A stretch of 64,000 nt of DNA from Streptomyces phaeolivaceus (GCF_009184865.1 NZ_CP045096.1:1054001-1118000), one strand, 5' to 3'; shown: positions 8,590-16,846, numbered from the stretch's first letter. Made by a program: numbers and translations. The notes: generated from the sequence alone by a model not told the origin.

Positions 8590-10061
8590 CACGCGCTCCT
8601 CGCTCCGGCCGGTCGCGCGGAGCCCGTCGACAGGGTGCGCAGTGCCGACCGAACCCGGGCGCGGTGGTCCATCATCACCGAGCGGGCGACCCCGTCGAGC
8701 ACCGCCCAGGCAGACGCGGGGTCCGCGAGGGGTGCGTCGCGGACGTCCCGCCCGTGCAGCCGCACCCACAGTCGCCGCATGTACGCGGCCCATGGCGTAC
8801 GAAGGTCCTGGGCGAGGGCATCGAGGGCGCCGCCGTCCGGGTCGGGACGGGGCGAGACGGTCATCCGGCGGGCGCGCAGGACCGACGCCTCCCGTCGCCA
8901 GCGGCTGTTGACGGCCCGGTGCGCGGCGGTGCGCCCCGGTACCGCCTGCCCGGTGCCGAGCGGATCGAGCCCGGCCGCGAGCAGGCCGCCGAGGACCACG
9001 ACCACACGCAGACTCTCGTCGCGCAGACCGAGCGGAGCGCAACTGCGGCCGGCCTCCCGCGCGACGAGTTCCGGCACCGTCGGCAGTTCCTCCCGGCGGG
9101 CCGACGACTGGAGGACGACGAAGAGCCGCTCGAAGAGCGTGCGGTCCAGCGGCGCGGGCAGTGTGGCCGTCGAGGCGCCCCGGCCGATCTCCGGGCGCGG
9201 CGGGACCGGGCGCCCGGTCAGCCCCAGCGGGGCCGGCAGGTCGCCGCGGCCCCAGACACCGTTCGCCCGCGCCCACAGAGCCCGGCCGAACAGCTCTCCG
9301 TGGCCCGCCTCCACCATGGCCGCGTACGACGACGGGTCGCCCGCCCGGCCCGGCGCGGCGCAGGCATCGAGGACCTCGGCGGCCCGTGCGACCGCCGCGC
9401 TCATGTCCGGAGCCGGGGCCGAAGCCGGGGCCGAAGCCAGGGCCGGGGCCGGGGCCGGGGTCGACGGCGTGGCCGGGGCCATGGCCGGGGGCGACGGCGT
9501 GGCCGGGGCCATGGCCGGGCCCGAGTGGCGGTTCTCCCAGGCGGAGGCCAGCTCGCCGTCGAGTCTCAGACGTCGGCCGGTGTCGGCCAGATAGTCCTTG
9601 AGCGCGTCCACCGTGCGCCCGCCGAGGGTTTCCGCCACCTCCTCGACCACGGCCCTCGCCATCGTGTCCGCGTCGGCGGAGGGTGGTCCGTGCTCGGTGG
9701 CCAGTTCGAAGCAGCGCTGGAAGTACAGATCCTGGGGATTGCCCTCGACGACACCCAGTGCCCGGCGGGCCTTCTTCAGCCGCGTGAACCACTGTGCCGT
9801 CGCCGCCAGGCACGCGCCGGCCTCCCGGATCAGCCCGTCGAGGTGTGCGGCCTGCTCGGGGCCGAGGAAGTCCGCCGCGAGTTCGGGACGCAGCGCCGGC
9901 CTGACGATCAGCGGCAGCACGATCAGCTTGACCGTCCGGGTCAACGGCGCCCCACCGGGGCCGCTCAGCGGTTCCGTGCCCGGTCCGAGGGCGCGCCAGG
10001 CGTGGTCGATGACCAGGGCACGCGGTCGGCGCTCGTCGGCCGACTGGCTCGGAAACGGCAT
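8589..10061 (-). CDS. unknown protein of the CHAT operon (first gene)
   Basis: A 490-aa protein that I do not recognise. The ATG at 10061 is preferred over one at 10169 because similar openings (RPRALVIDHAW) usually sit near the N-terminus; neither start has a convincing ribosome site. Residues about 10-175 are mostly helical. A low-complexity Ala/Pro linker follows (about 180-220, with repeated PAMAPATPS units from a DNA repeat at 9410-9520), then a second helical domain with FERLFVVLQSSARREELPTVPEL and LRTPWAAYMRRLWVRLHGR. No membrane segment. It opens the three-gene CHAT operon and is divergent from the gene at 10266. Confidence 0.75.
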   Translation of the reverse strand: MPFPSQSADERRPRALVIDHAWRALGPGTEPLSGPGGAPLTRTVKLIVLPLIVRPALRPELAADFLGPEQAAHLDGLIREAGACLAATAQWFTRLKKARRALGVVEGNPQDLYFQRCFELATEHGPPSADADTMARAVVEEVAETLGGRTVDALKDYLADTGRRLRLDGELASAWENRHSGPAMAPATPSPPAMAPATPSTPAPAPALASAPASAPAPDMSAAVARAAEVLDACAAPGRAGDPSSYAAMVEAGHGELFGRALWARANGVWGRGDLPAPLGLTGRPVPPRPEIGRGASTATLPAPLDRTLFERLFVVLQSSARREELPTVPELVAREAGRSCAPLGLRDESLRVVVVLGGLLAAGLDPLGTGQAVPGRTAAHRAVNSRWRREASVLRARRMTVSPRPDPDGGALDALAQDLRTPWAAYMRRLWVRLHGRDVRDAPLADPASAWAVLDGVARSVMMDHRARVRSALRTLSTGSARPAGARSA

Positions 10062-10182
10062 GTGGGGAGCGTACGCCGGGGGCGACGGGCGGCCGAACCT
10101 GGGATCGGTAGGTGTCCCGGGCCACCTAGCGTCCACACCGTCAACCGGCACAGGCAGCAAAGCCGACATCGCCGACCCATCA

Positions 10183-10238
10183 GCACATCAGCACATCGGC
10201 ACATCGGCACATCGGCACATCGGCACATCGGCACATCG
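10183..10238. repeat. 8-bp tandem repeat (GCACATCG) x7
   Basis: Seven head-to-tail 8-bp units: one GCACATCA (10183-10190) and six perfect GCACATCG (10191-10238). The array lies in the divergent region between the CHAT operon and the small operon starting at 10266, ending 27 nt before that start codon and just upstream of its ribosome site. It may affect promoter spacing for either operon or be a slippage product. Confidence 0.9.
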
Positions 10239-10265
10239 AGAATCCGGAAACGAGGGAGCAACGTC

Positions 10266-10688
10266 ATGGGAATCTTCGGGCGGCGCAAGAGCCGTGAGGA
10301 GAAGGCCGCCGAGATCGCCGGCAAGGTGGCGAGCGGCAAGGGCTTCTACGGCCGGACCACACGCGCGTTCCTCGGCAACGAGGACTTCGCCAGGGTCCAG
10401 CAGTCGATCGGCTCGTACAACTCCGCCGTCGAGGTGCGGCAGTTGCTCGCCGCGGGCGTACCGACGACACCGGCGATCGTCGTCTCGCTCGGCGACACCG
10501 GCAAGCTGGTCAACTTCGACCCGGTCGTCGACCTGGTCCTCCAACTGCCCGGCGCCACCGACCCGATCACCCTTCAGACCATCGTCTCCAAGCTGCGGAT
10601 ACCCCGCGTCGGCGACCAGGTGCTGCTGATCGCCGACCCCGCCCGGCCCGGTGCCTACCTCTACGCCGGGGACGGCGTGACCCCGTGA
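10266..10688 (+). CDS. small cytoplasmic protein of unknown function
   Basis: A 140-aa protein. The start is well supported by a GAGGGAG ribosome site 7 nt before the ATG. The N-terminus is basic (MGIFGRRKSREEKAAEIA). The rest has strand patterns such as TTPAIVVSLGDTG, VDLVLQL and DQVLLIADPARPGAYLY, which look like a small beta-rich fold. No family was recognised. The stop overlaps the GTG start of the next gene (GTGA), so the two are probably co-translated. It is divergent from the CHAT operon, which may mean shared regulation. Confidence 0.75.
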   Translation: MGIFGRRKSREEKAAEIAGKVASGKGFYGRTTRAFLGNEDFARVQQSIGSYNSAVEVRQLLAAGVPTTPAIVVSLGDTGKLVNFDPVVDLVLQLPGATDPITLQTIVSKLRIPRVGDQVLLIADPARPGAYLYAGDGVTP

Positions 10689-11131
10689 CCCCCGGGCCCA
10701 CCCGGGTGGACAGGATCGGTCTGTTCGGCGCCCTGCTCCTGTACACCTCGGCGGCGGCGCTGTGCCTGTGCGGACCGGTCATGCTGGTCCGCGCGTTCCT
10801 CGCCGACGCCGAACTGCTGCTCGGGGGCATCCTGTGCACCGTGCTCTGCACACCTGTCGGCATCGCCCTGTGGGCCTACGCCGGCCTGGAGCGGGAGCGC
10901 AACCGGCGGCTCGACACGGTCGGGGTCGCGTCGACGGCGGAGGTCACCGACCTCACCGCCTGGGAGGACGCGGAGGACGCCGGGGTCCTGGTCGGTCTGC
11001 GGATCAGCGGACCGGGATTCGGGACGTTCGAGACGACCTGGAAGCGCTCCTCGGACTACGGCCTCCGGGTGGGCCTTCGCTTCGAAGTCGTCGTCGACCC
11101 GGTAGGCAGCCTGTACCGCGTCGAGTCCTGA
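10685..11131 (+). CDS. small integral membrane protein of unknown function
   Basis: A 148-aa protein starting with GTG at 10685, overlapping the previous stop. Two hydrophobic helices occupy about residues 11-33 (LFGALLLYTSAAALCLC) and 43-66 (LLLGGILCTVLCTPVGIALW). A C-terminal soluble part of about 75 residues follows, with strands (VASTAEVTDL, VGLRISGPGFG, GLRFEVVVDP) and a closing SLYRVES. This resembles small actinobacterial membrane proteins with a DUF3592-like soluble tail, though the match is not certain. Translational coupling to the gene before suggests they act together at the membrane. Confidence 0.72.
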   Translation: MTPGPTRVDRIGLFGALLLYTSAAALCLCGPVMLVRAFLADAELLLGGILCTVLCTPVGIALWAYAGLERERNRRLDTVGVASTAEVTDLTAWEDAEDAGVLVGLRISGPGFGTFETTWKRSSDYGLRVGLRFEVVVDPVGSLYRVES

Positions 11132-11141
11132 GAGAGCCCGG

Positions 11142-11229
11142 ACGAACGACCTACGAACGACCCACGAACGACCTACGACCGCCCCACGAACGGCCCACGA
11201 ACGACCTACGACCGCCCCACGGACGACCC
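11142..11229. repeat. 11-bp tandem repeat x8
   Basis: Eight consecutive 11-bp units around ACGAACGACCT (variants ACGACCGCCCC, ACGAACGGCCC, ACGGACGACCC), beginning 10 nt after a stop codon and ending just before a terminator hairpin. The period is close to one helical turn of DNA. Function unknown. Confidence 0.9.
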
Positions 11230-11243
11230 CCGTCGGCAGGCCA

Positions 11244-11284
11244 GAAAGGCGCCTGTCCGGGTGGATACCCGTCAGGCGCCCTTC
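11244..11284. terminator. bidirectional terminator hairpin
   Basis: GGCGCCTG (11248-11255) pairs with CAGGCGCC (11273-11280). An inner CGGGT/ACCCG stem extends the hairpin. AAA precedes and CTT follows. It sits between two convergent operons. Confidence 0.8.
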
Positions 11285-11303
11285 GGTCTGGCGGAGGTGC
11301 GGG

Positions 11304-13850
11304 TCAGTTGGTCACGGGCTGGAGTTTGGCGCGGAAGTGGCGCAGGATCGGGGACTGCTCGAAGATGCGGTAGCCGTGGACGGAGGCCGCGTTCTTGGCG
11401 ATGCGCTCCAGGGTCCGGCCGACATGGTCGTAGTGGCTACGGGTGTAGACGCGTCGCGGGAGCGCCAGTCTGACCAGCTCGTAGGGCGCGCTCTTGGTGG
11501 GGTTGCCGTCCTCGTCCTCCTCGCCGAGGTACAGGGAACCGAGCTCGGCCGAACGGATGCCGCCTTCGAGGTAGAGGCGGCAGGCGAGGGCGTGGCCCGG
11601 GTAGTGGTGGGGCGGTATGTGCGGGAGCAGACGGCCCGCGTTGAGGTAGAGGGCGTGCAGGCCCGGGGGTTCGAGGATGTCGACGCCCGCCGCGCGGACC
11701 CGGTCGGCGAGGTGGGAGGCGACGTCGGCGCGTTCCGCGAGGTACGCGGGTTCGGTCACCTCCAGCAGACCGGTGGCCATCATGTCGAGGTCGCGGCCCG
11801 CGAGTCCGCCGTACGTGGCGAAGCCCTCGGTGGCGATGAGGAGCCGTTCGCACTTCTCGGCGAGTTCGGGGTCGTTGAGCCCGATGAAGCCGCCGATGTG
11901 GACGATGCCGTCCTTCTTGGCGCTCATGACACAGCCGTCGGCCAGCCGGAACGCCTCCTCGGCGACCTGGCGCGGGGTAAGGCCCCGATAGGCCTCCTCG
12001 TGCCGGGTCACCAGCCAGGCGTTCTCGGCGAACCGGGCGGCGTCCAGGATCATCGGGACGCCGTGGCGGCGGCAGATCTCGGCGGTCTGTTTCAGGTTCT
12101 CCATGGAGACGGGCTGCCCGCCGCCTCCGTTGTTGGTGATCGTCATGATCACGACGCGGACGCGGGAGCCGTCCGGCCCTTCGAGCGTGCTCCGGAGCCG
12201 GTCCAGGTCGATGTTGCCCTTGAAGGGGCGCTCGCTGTCGAGATCCCGGGCCTCGACGCACGGGATGTCATGCGCCTGACATCCAGAGAGTTCGACGTTG
12301 GCCCGCGTGGTGTCGAAGTGGGTGTTGGCCAGGACGATGCCGCCGGGTTCGAGGAGCGTGTTGAACAGGATGCGCTCGGCGGCGCGCCCCTGGTGGGCCG
12401 GCAGGATGTGCCGGTAGCCGGTCAGCTCGGTCACGGTCTCGTGGAAGCGGTAGAAGGAGCGCGAGCCCGCGTAGGACTCGTCGCCCTCCATGCCCGCCGC
12501 GAGTTGCGCGGCCGAGATGGCACCGGTGCCCGAGTCGCTGAGCAGATCGATGGTCACCTCCTCGGCGCGCAGGTCGAAGAGGTTGTAGTGCACGCGCTCC
12601 AGCGCCGCCTCACGCTGTTCCCGGGTGGTGAGCGCGATGGGCTCGACGACCTTGATGCGGTAGGGCTCCATACAGATCCTTGCTCCTGACGTACTGCGGG
12701 TTGCTTCGCCGCCGGTCGGCGGGATGTTCGACGAAGTGTTGGGGGACCGGACCTCGTACGCCTCCGACGAGAGGTACGTGGTCACCCGGGGCGGCCGGCC
12801 GCGTTCGTGGGCCAGTGCCACGTACGCGATGAGCCCGACACCGTCCCGGGGTGACCGGGGGGTGACGGCGGTCAGTGACCGGGCGAGCGAGCCGGTGTCC
12901 AGCCCGTGGCGGCCGAGGACGGTCAGCGCCCGCCGGAGCGCCTCCTCGTCGTCGCGGGCGTAGTCCCGGACGGGGACATGGAGGGTGAAACCGGTGGGGC
13001 CGCCGGTGGTCCGGGTGAAGGAGTGACAGGTGAGGACGGGCCGCCGGTCGAACCGGACCGCCGCGGCCGACGGGCTCCCCGTCGTGCCGTCGAAGCCGCC
13101 GACGGTGCGGAGGAACTCCTCCAACAGCGCGCTGTCGGGGCGGTTTTCCGTCCGGCACAGATGACCGACGGCGGTGAGCGGCAGCCCGCGGTGTGTCGCG
13201 TAGATCTTCACCCGGGGTGTCGCCCAGTCGCCCAGGTCGAGTGCGAAGAACGGGTAGGCGTCGGCCGGCGGCAGCGCGTCGAAGGCGCGCCGGTGGCCCA
13301 GCCGGTCCAGTGCTTCCCGTATCGTCCCGGCGGCTCTCGAAGGGCCCGCCGCGGCCGGGTTCAGATACACCTTGACCTTGGGGACACCGCCGGGGCGCAG
13401 CTCCAGCGCGATCCACAGGGCCAGCGGGCCCTGCGGGTCCGGGGGGAGGAACAGGTCCTCCAGGGCGTCGAGTCGGTCGGTGGCGAAGCCCCAGCGCCGG
13501 GCCATCGACCGGACGGCGTCCAGTCCGGCGCGGCCGTTCTCCCGGAGGCTGCCGGTACCGCATCCCGGTTCCAGCAGCACCCGTACCGACGCCGGCGCGT
13601 CCGGGGTGAAGGAGAGGGAGAACTCCACCGGTGTGGAGTCGTCCGACAGGAAGGTCCGGGAAGGGGGCGGCAGTCGGAGGGGCCGTTCGGCCACCGCGCC
13701 CAGTGAGTCGGTCAGTAGACGCGCGTAGGTCTCGGCGTCGGTTCGTGCGAGCCCCGACTCCCGGCAGAGCCGCAGCAGTTGGCCCGCGACGAGTTCGCCC
13801 AGCGTCCGGTCCTCCCGGGTCCTCCCGGTGCCGGACCCGGTGGCGCTCAC
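11304..13850 (-). CDS. indole prenyltransferase fused to tryptophanase
   Basis: One 848-aa reading frame holding two enzymes. Residues 1 to about 380 match aromatic prenyltransferases of the DMATS/ABBA type, which attach a dimethylallyl group to tryptophan or indole (DSTPVEFSLSF, PKVKVYLNP, PRVKIYATHR, PRVTTYLSSE, all beta-barrel strands). From Met394 (ATG at 12671) the sequence is a full-length 455-aa tryptophanase (TnaA-like beta-eliminating lyase) with MTITNNGGGGQP, LDAARFAENAW and the PLP-lysine block MSAKKDGIVHIGG. Separate prenyltransferase and tryptophanase genes occur together in other Streptomyces that make prenylated indoles. Here no stop codon separates them, though an internal ribosome site remains. 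The GTG start at 13850 has GGGAG 5 nt upstream. The gene follows the cvn-P450 operon on the same strand. Confidence 0.88.
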   Translation of the reverse strand: MSATGSGTGRTREDRTLGELVAGQLLRLCRESGLARTDAETYARLLTDSLGAVAERPLRLPPPSRTFLSDDSTPVEFSLSFTPDAPASVRVLLEPGCGTGSLRENGRAGLDAVRSMARRWGFATDRLDALEDLFLPPDPQGPLALWIALELRPGGVPKVKVYLNPAAAGPSRAAGTIREALDRLGHRRAFDALPPADAYPFFALDLGDWATPRVKIYATHRGLPLTAVGHLCRTENRPDSALLEEFLRTVGGFDGTTGSPSAAAVRFDRRPVLTCHSFTRTTGGPTGFTLHVPVRDYARDDEEALRRALTVLGRHGLDTGSLARSLTAVTPRSPRDGVGLIAYVALAHERGRPPRVTTYLSSEAYEVRSPNTSSNIPPTGGEATRSTSGARICMEPYRIKVVEPIALTTREQREAALERVHYNLFDLRAEEVTIDLLSDSGTGAISAAQLAAGMEGDESYAGSRSFYRFHETVTELTGYRHILPAHQGRAAERILFNTLLEPGGIVLANTHFDTTRANVELSGCQAHDIPCVEARDLDSERPFKGNIDLDRLRSTLEGPDGSRVRVVIMTITNNGGGGQPVSMENLKQTAEICRRHGVPMILDAARFAENAWLVTRHEEAYRGLTPRQVAEEAFRLADGCVMSAKKDGIVHIGGFIGLNDPELAEKCERLLIATEGFATYGGLAGRDLDMMATGLLEVTEPAYLAERADVASHLADRVRAAGVDILEPPGLHALYLNAGRLLPHIPPHHYPGHALACRLYLEGGIRSAELGSLYLGEEDEDGNPTKSAPYELVRLALPRRVYTRSHYDHVGRTLERIAKNAASVHGYRIFEQSPILRHFRAKLQPVTN
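12669..12687 (-). promoter_or_regulatory. internal ribosome site and start of the tryptophanase part
   Basis: AGGAGCAAGG (12678-12687) lies 6 nt before an ATG (12669-12671) that begins the MEPYRIKVVEP segment, the normal N-terminus of a tryptophanase. It suggests the lyase was, or still is, translated separately as well as within the fusion. Confidence 0.7.
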
Positions 13851-14148
13851 CGGTGCTCCCGGGTGCCGAGAGCGCGAGAGGACACAGAAAGATACCCGCC
13901 GACCTGGGCGGGTATCTCGTCTCGCGTCGACTGGTGGCGGGTCACGCCCCTTGTGGCCTCCGCGTGAGGTAAGGCGATGTGTCGTCGGGTACGGCGGGAA
14001 ATGTCCGGATGTCGAGCAGAAGCGGCGCCGGTGGATATGTGGTCCACGACACCTCCCTTTGTTCGTTGGTCACCACGAATGCCGCCGCGTTACTACCCCT
14101 TTGGTTGAATACTCATGCAGTGCGTTCTGTTACAGGCTGTTGCGTGCG
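13851..14148. other. intergenic leader of the prenyltransferase gene
   Basis: About 300 bp between the P450 stop and the prenyltransferase start on the same strand. It holds a strong hairpin at 13891-13916 (listed separately) and a relatively AT-rich part near 14050-14140 that could carry a promoter. No gene was found. Confidence 0.55.
13891..13916 (-). terminator. perfect 10-bp hairpin before the prenyltransferase gene
   Basis: GATACCCGCC-GACCTG-GGCGGGTATC is a perfect 10-bp stem with a 6-nt loop. Read in the minus direction it is followed by TTTCTGTGTCC. It lies 41 nt before the prenyltransferase start, so it may terminate the cvn operon or act as an attenuator of read-through. Confidence 0.65.
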
Positions 14149-15489
14149 TCACCCCTTCAACCAGGAAAGGAAGGAGCCCCACACACCTCGCTCCGCCTTC
14201 CGGCCCGCCGGTGCGTTCTCGCCACGTGCGGACGCCTCCGTCGTACGGGGCGGGTTCGGCCGCTGCACCACCTGCGGGGTGAAGCGGCAGGGCAGTGCGG
14301 CGAGCGCGCGGTGGAAGGGGCCGGGACGCCAGGTCAGGCTGTCCTCGGGCACCGCGATCTCGATGTCGTGCAGCCGGTTGAGCAGGTTCTCGATGGCCAC
14401 CATGGTGACGAGCCGGGCGAGTTCCTTGGAGGGGCAGGCGTGCGGGCCGGCGCTCCAGGACAGGTGGGCCCGCCCACCGCCGGCCCGACGGGCCGCCGCC
14501 AGCGCCGGGTCGGTGTTCGCGGCCGTCATGCTGACGAGGACCAGGTCACCGGCCCGCAGCCTGGTCCCGCCGAACTCCACGTCGGCCGCGGGGTAGTGCG
14601 GCGCGTAGTTCGCCATGGGCGGGTTGTCCCACAGCGTGTCGTCGATGGCCTCCTCGATGAGACCGCCGTCGGCGTACCGGTCCTCCAGGAGCAGCCGGTG
14701 CAGGGTGTTGCCGATGAGGTTGCGCAGCGGTTCGGCGCCCGCGCCGAGGAGCAGGATCAGCTGGTGGACGAGTTCCTCGTCGGTCAACCGCGCCTCGTGC
14801 CGCATCAGGTACGAGGTGACGTCGTCGGCGGGCTTGGCCCGCTTGAGCGCCACCAGTTCGAACACGGCCTGGCCCAGCACCGCGTTCGCCTTCTCGGCGT
14901 TGACGCCCTCGAAGACTCCGGAGATGCCGAAGACGACCCGGTCGCCGATGTCCGCCGGGCAGCCGAACAGCTCGTTGAAGACGAGCAGCGGCAGCTGCTT
15001 GACGTAGTCGTTCATCAGGTCGACCGAACCACGGGCCGCGACCTGGGCGATGAGGTAGTCGGAGGCCCGCTTGGTCATGTCGCTCAGCCGGCGGGAGTCG
15101 ACCTTGGCGAGGCTGTCGGTGATGGCCTGGCGCAGTCGCGCGTGTTCGGCGCCGTCGGTGAACATGGCGTTGGGCCGGTAGCCCAGCATCGGGACGACGG
15201 GGCTGTCCGGGCCGACCTTGCCCTCGGCGACGTCGCGCCAACGGCGGGCGTCCTTGCGGAAGTTGCCGGAGTCCTGGAGCAGCTTCAGGGCGGTCGCATG
15301 GTCGGTGACGAGGGTCGCGTCCACACCGGGCGCGATCTCGACCGGGGCGGTGGGACCGTAGTGCCGCATGTGCGCGTAGTACGCCTGCGGATCGGCCGCG
15401 AACTCCGAGCCGTACAGCGGGACCCGCAGTCCGCTGTCGTGGGCCGGGCAGCCGGGTGGTGGGGCGGGGAAGGCGGAATCAGATGTCAT
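14149..15489 (-). CDS. cvnE: cytochrome P450, CYP157-like, conservon-associated
   Basis: A 446-aa P450. The haem-binding loop is SAGPHACPSKELA with ligand Cys352, and the I-helix reads LLGAGAEP. The K-helix, normally ExxR, reads DDTLW (residues 283-287), so the usually invariant Glu and Arg are absent. This matches the CYP157 family of Streptomyces, which is known to lack ExxR and to sit at the end of conservons. The gene starts 13 nt after cvnD and belongs to the cvnABCD operon. The substrate is unknown. The prenyltransferase-tryptophanase gene downstream makes a prenylated indole a possible substrate, but this is inference only. Confidence 0.9.
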   Translation of the reverse strand: MTSDSAFPAPPPGCPAHDSGLRVPLYGSEFAADPQAYYAHMRHYGPTAPVEIAPGVDATLVTDHATALKLLQDSGNFRKDARRWRDVAEGKVGPDSPVVPMLGYRPNAMFTDGAEHARLRQAITDSLAKVDSRRLSDMTKRASDYLIAQVAARGSVDLMNDYVKQLPLLVFNELFGCPADIGDRVVFGISGVFEGVNAEKANAVLGQAVFELVALKRAKPADDVTSYLMRHEARLTDEELVHQLILLLGAGAEPLRNLIGNTLHRLLLEDRYADGGLIEEAIDDTLWDNPPMANYAPHYPAADVEFGGTRLRAGDLVLVSMTAANTDPALAAARRAGGGRAHLSWSAGPHACPSKELARLVTMVAIENLLNRLHDIEIAVPEDSLTWRPGPFHRALAALPCRFTPQVVQRPNPPRTTEASARGENAPAGRKAERGVWGSFLSWLKG

Positions 15490-15502
15490 GTCTGCTCTGC
15501 TC

Positions 15503-16096
15503 CTAACGGGCGCGGTCCATCAAATAGCGGACGAGCGTGATCAGTGCTTCGGCCGACGACCGTTCGTCCCGCGCGTCGCAGGTGACGATGGGGGTGTCGT
15601 CGAGCAGATCAAGCGCTTCGCGCAGCGCCCTCGCGTCACGTATCGACGTACCGTCGAAATGGTTGACCGCGATCGCGTAGTCGAGTCCGTACTGCTCGAT
15701 CAGGTCGATCACGGCGAACGAGTCGGCCAGGCGCTCGGGGTCGACCAGCACGAGCGCCCCGAGGGCGCCGCGTGCCATGTCCTCCCACATCTGTACGAAG
15801 CGCTGCTGGCCGGGGGTGCCGAAGAGGTACAGGACGACGCGGTCGCTGACGGTGAGGCGGCCGAAGTCCATGGCGACCGTGGTGGTGGTCTTGCCCTGGA
15901 CGCCCTTGAGGTCGTCGATGGCCTCGCCGGCCTGGGTCATCGTCTCCTCGGTGGAGAGCGGCGAGATCTCGGAGATCGACCCGATGAACGTGGTCTTGCC
16001 CACCGCGAAGTGCCCGACGACCAGGATCTTCACGGCGGTCTGCGTCTCTCCGCCGGGGACGTAGGCCCGCTCATCCAAACTTGGACTGGAGACCAT
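15503..16096 (-). CDS. cvnD: conservon GTPase CvnD
   Basis: A 197-aa Ras-like GTPase of the CvnD/MglA-related family. Seen: P-loop GHFAVGKTT (about residues 28-36), a switch region with TTTTVAMDFGR, the G3-type block FGTPGQQRF and NHFDG in the G4 position. In conservons CvnD is the small GTPase of a membrane-associated complex with the sensor-like CvnA, the roadblock protein CvnB and CvnC. It overlaps cvnC by 26 nt and is followed after 13 nt by the P450 gene, so the five genes form one operon. Confidence 0.95.
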   Translation of the reverse strand: MVSSPSLDERAYVPGGETQTAVKILVVGHFAVGKTTFIGSISEISPLSTEETMTQAGEAIDDLKGVQGKTTTTVAMDFGRLTVSDRVVLYLFGTPGQQRFVQMWEDMARGALGALVLVDPERLADSFAVIDLIEQYGLDYAIAVNHFDGTSIRDARALREALDLLDDTPIVTCDARDERSSAEALITLVRYLMDRAR

Positions 16097-16448
16097 TGAG
16101 CACCTCCTCGAGAATCTTCAGGTTGGCGACGGGTGCACGCGTCTCCGGTGAGCGGGTGACGAGATAGCCGGCCTCGGAGAGGGCGGCAAGCAGGATCTTC
16201 ACCACGCCCACCGGCAGTTGGATGTGTCCGGCGATCTCGGCGACGGAGAGATAGCCGCCGACACATATCCGCAGCAGGTTCTGTTCCTCGGGCGAGAGGC
16301 GGGCGGGCCGCTGCTGCTGGTCGGCCACCACCGTGACCAGCGTGATCAGCGAGAACTGGCTCTCGCCGGGCAGGCTGCGACCGCCGGTGATGACGTACGG
16401 CCGCACTAATTCGGCGGCTTCGTGCTCCTGCTTGTCGGAGTCGGTCAT
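16071..16448 (-). CDS. cvnC: conservon protein CvnC (DUF742)
   Basis: A 125-aa DUF742 protein. Typical features are LVRPYVITGGRS near the N-terminus, a winged-helix-like middle (LRICVGGYLSVAEIAGHIQLPVGVVKILL), and a C-terminal NLKILEEVLNGLQ. Members act with the roadblock protein and GTPase in conservon complexes. The ATG overlaps the cvnB stop (ATGA) and the 3' end overlaps cvnD by 26 nt, which indicates tight translational coupling. Confidence 0.95.
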   Translation of the reverse strand: MTDSDKQEHEAAELVRPYVITGGRSLPGESQFSLITLVTVVADQQQRPARLSPEEQNLLRICVGGYLSVAEIAGHIQLPVGVVKILLAALSEAGYLVTRSPETRAPVANLKILEEVLNGLQSKFG

Positions 16449-16846
16449 GGCCCTACCACGCTGTTCTCCCGGGGTGGAGCGGTCATGACCTTGCCGAGCT
16501 GGCCCACGAGTTGCTGCATCCGGAAGGTGATGTCCGCCATGTCGACGTCGGAGGAGGCCGACACCGCGAGGTAGGCGCCGTCACCGGCCGAGATGAGGAA
16601 GATCCAGCCGCCGTCGAACTCGACCAGGGTCTGCTGCCACCGCAGGTCCGACCGGGAGCAGAAGAACGCCAGCGACCGGCTGAGGGACTGCATGCCGCTC
16701 ATCGCGGCGGCGGCCTTGTCCGCGTCGTCCTTGTGCACGTCCTTCGAACGGGCCCTCAGGAGCCCGTCGGAGGAGACGAGGACGGCGTGGAGCGCTCCGG
16801 GGATCTCCAAGGCGCTGTCGAGCATCCACGAAAGATCGTTGTTCAT
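16445..16846 (-). CDS. cvnB: conservon roadblock/LC7 protein CvnB
   Basis: A 133-aa protein with one roadblock/LC7 domain: LDSALEIPGALHAVLVSSDGLLRARS, then AAAMSGMQSLSRSL and a GGWIFLISAGDGAYLAVSAS strand pair. Roadblock proteins bind small GTPases and modulate nucleotide cycling. In conservons CvnB is thought to regulate CvnD. Its ATG overlaps the cvnA stop (ATGA) and its stop overlaps the cvnC start. Confidence 0.95.
   Translation of the reverse strand: MNNDLSWMLDSALEIPGALHAVLVSSDGLLRARSKDVHKDDADKAAAAMSGMQSLSRSLAFFCSRSDLRWQQTLVEFDGGWIFLISAGDGAYLAVSASSDVDMADITFRMQQLVGQLGKVMTAPPRENSVVGP

Noticed and set aside
7198..10125. Single 975-codon gene in place of two CHAT-operon genes
   Set aside because: Its first half is antisense-like low-complexity sequence and lies inside the well-formed gene 8589-10061. 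The real gene starts at the ATGA overlap at 8589.
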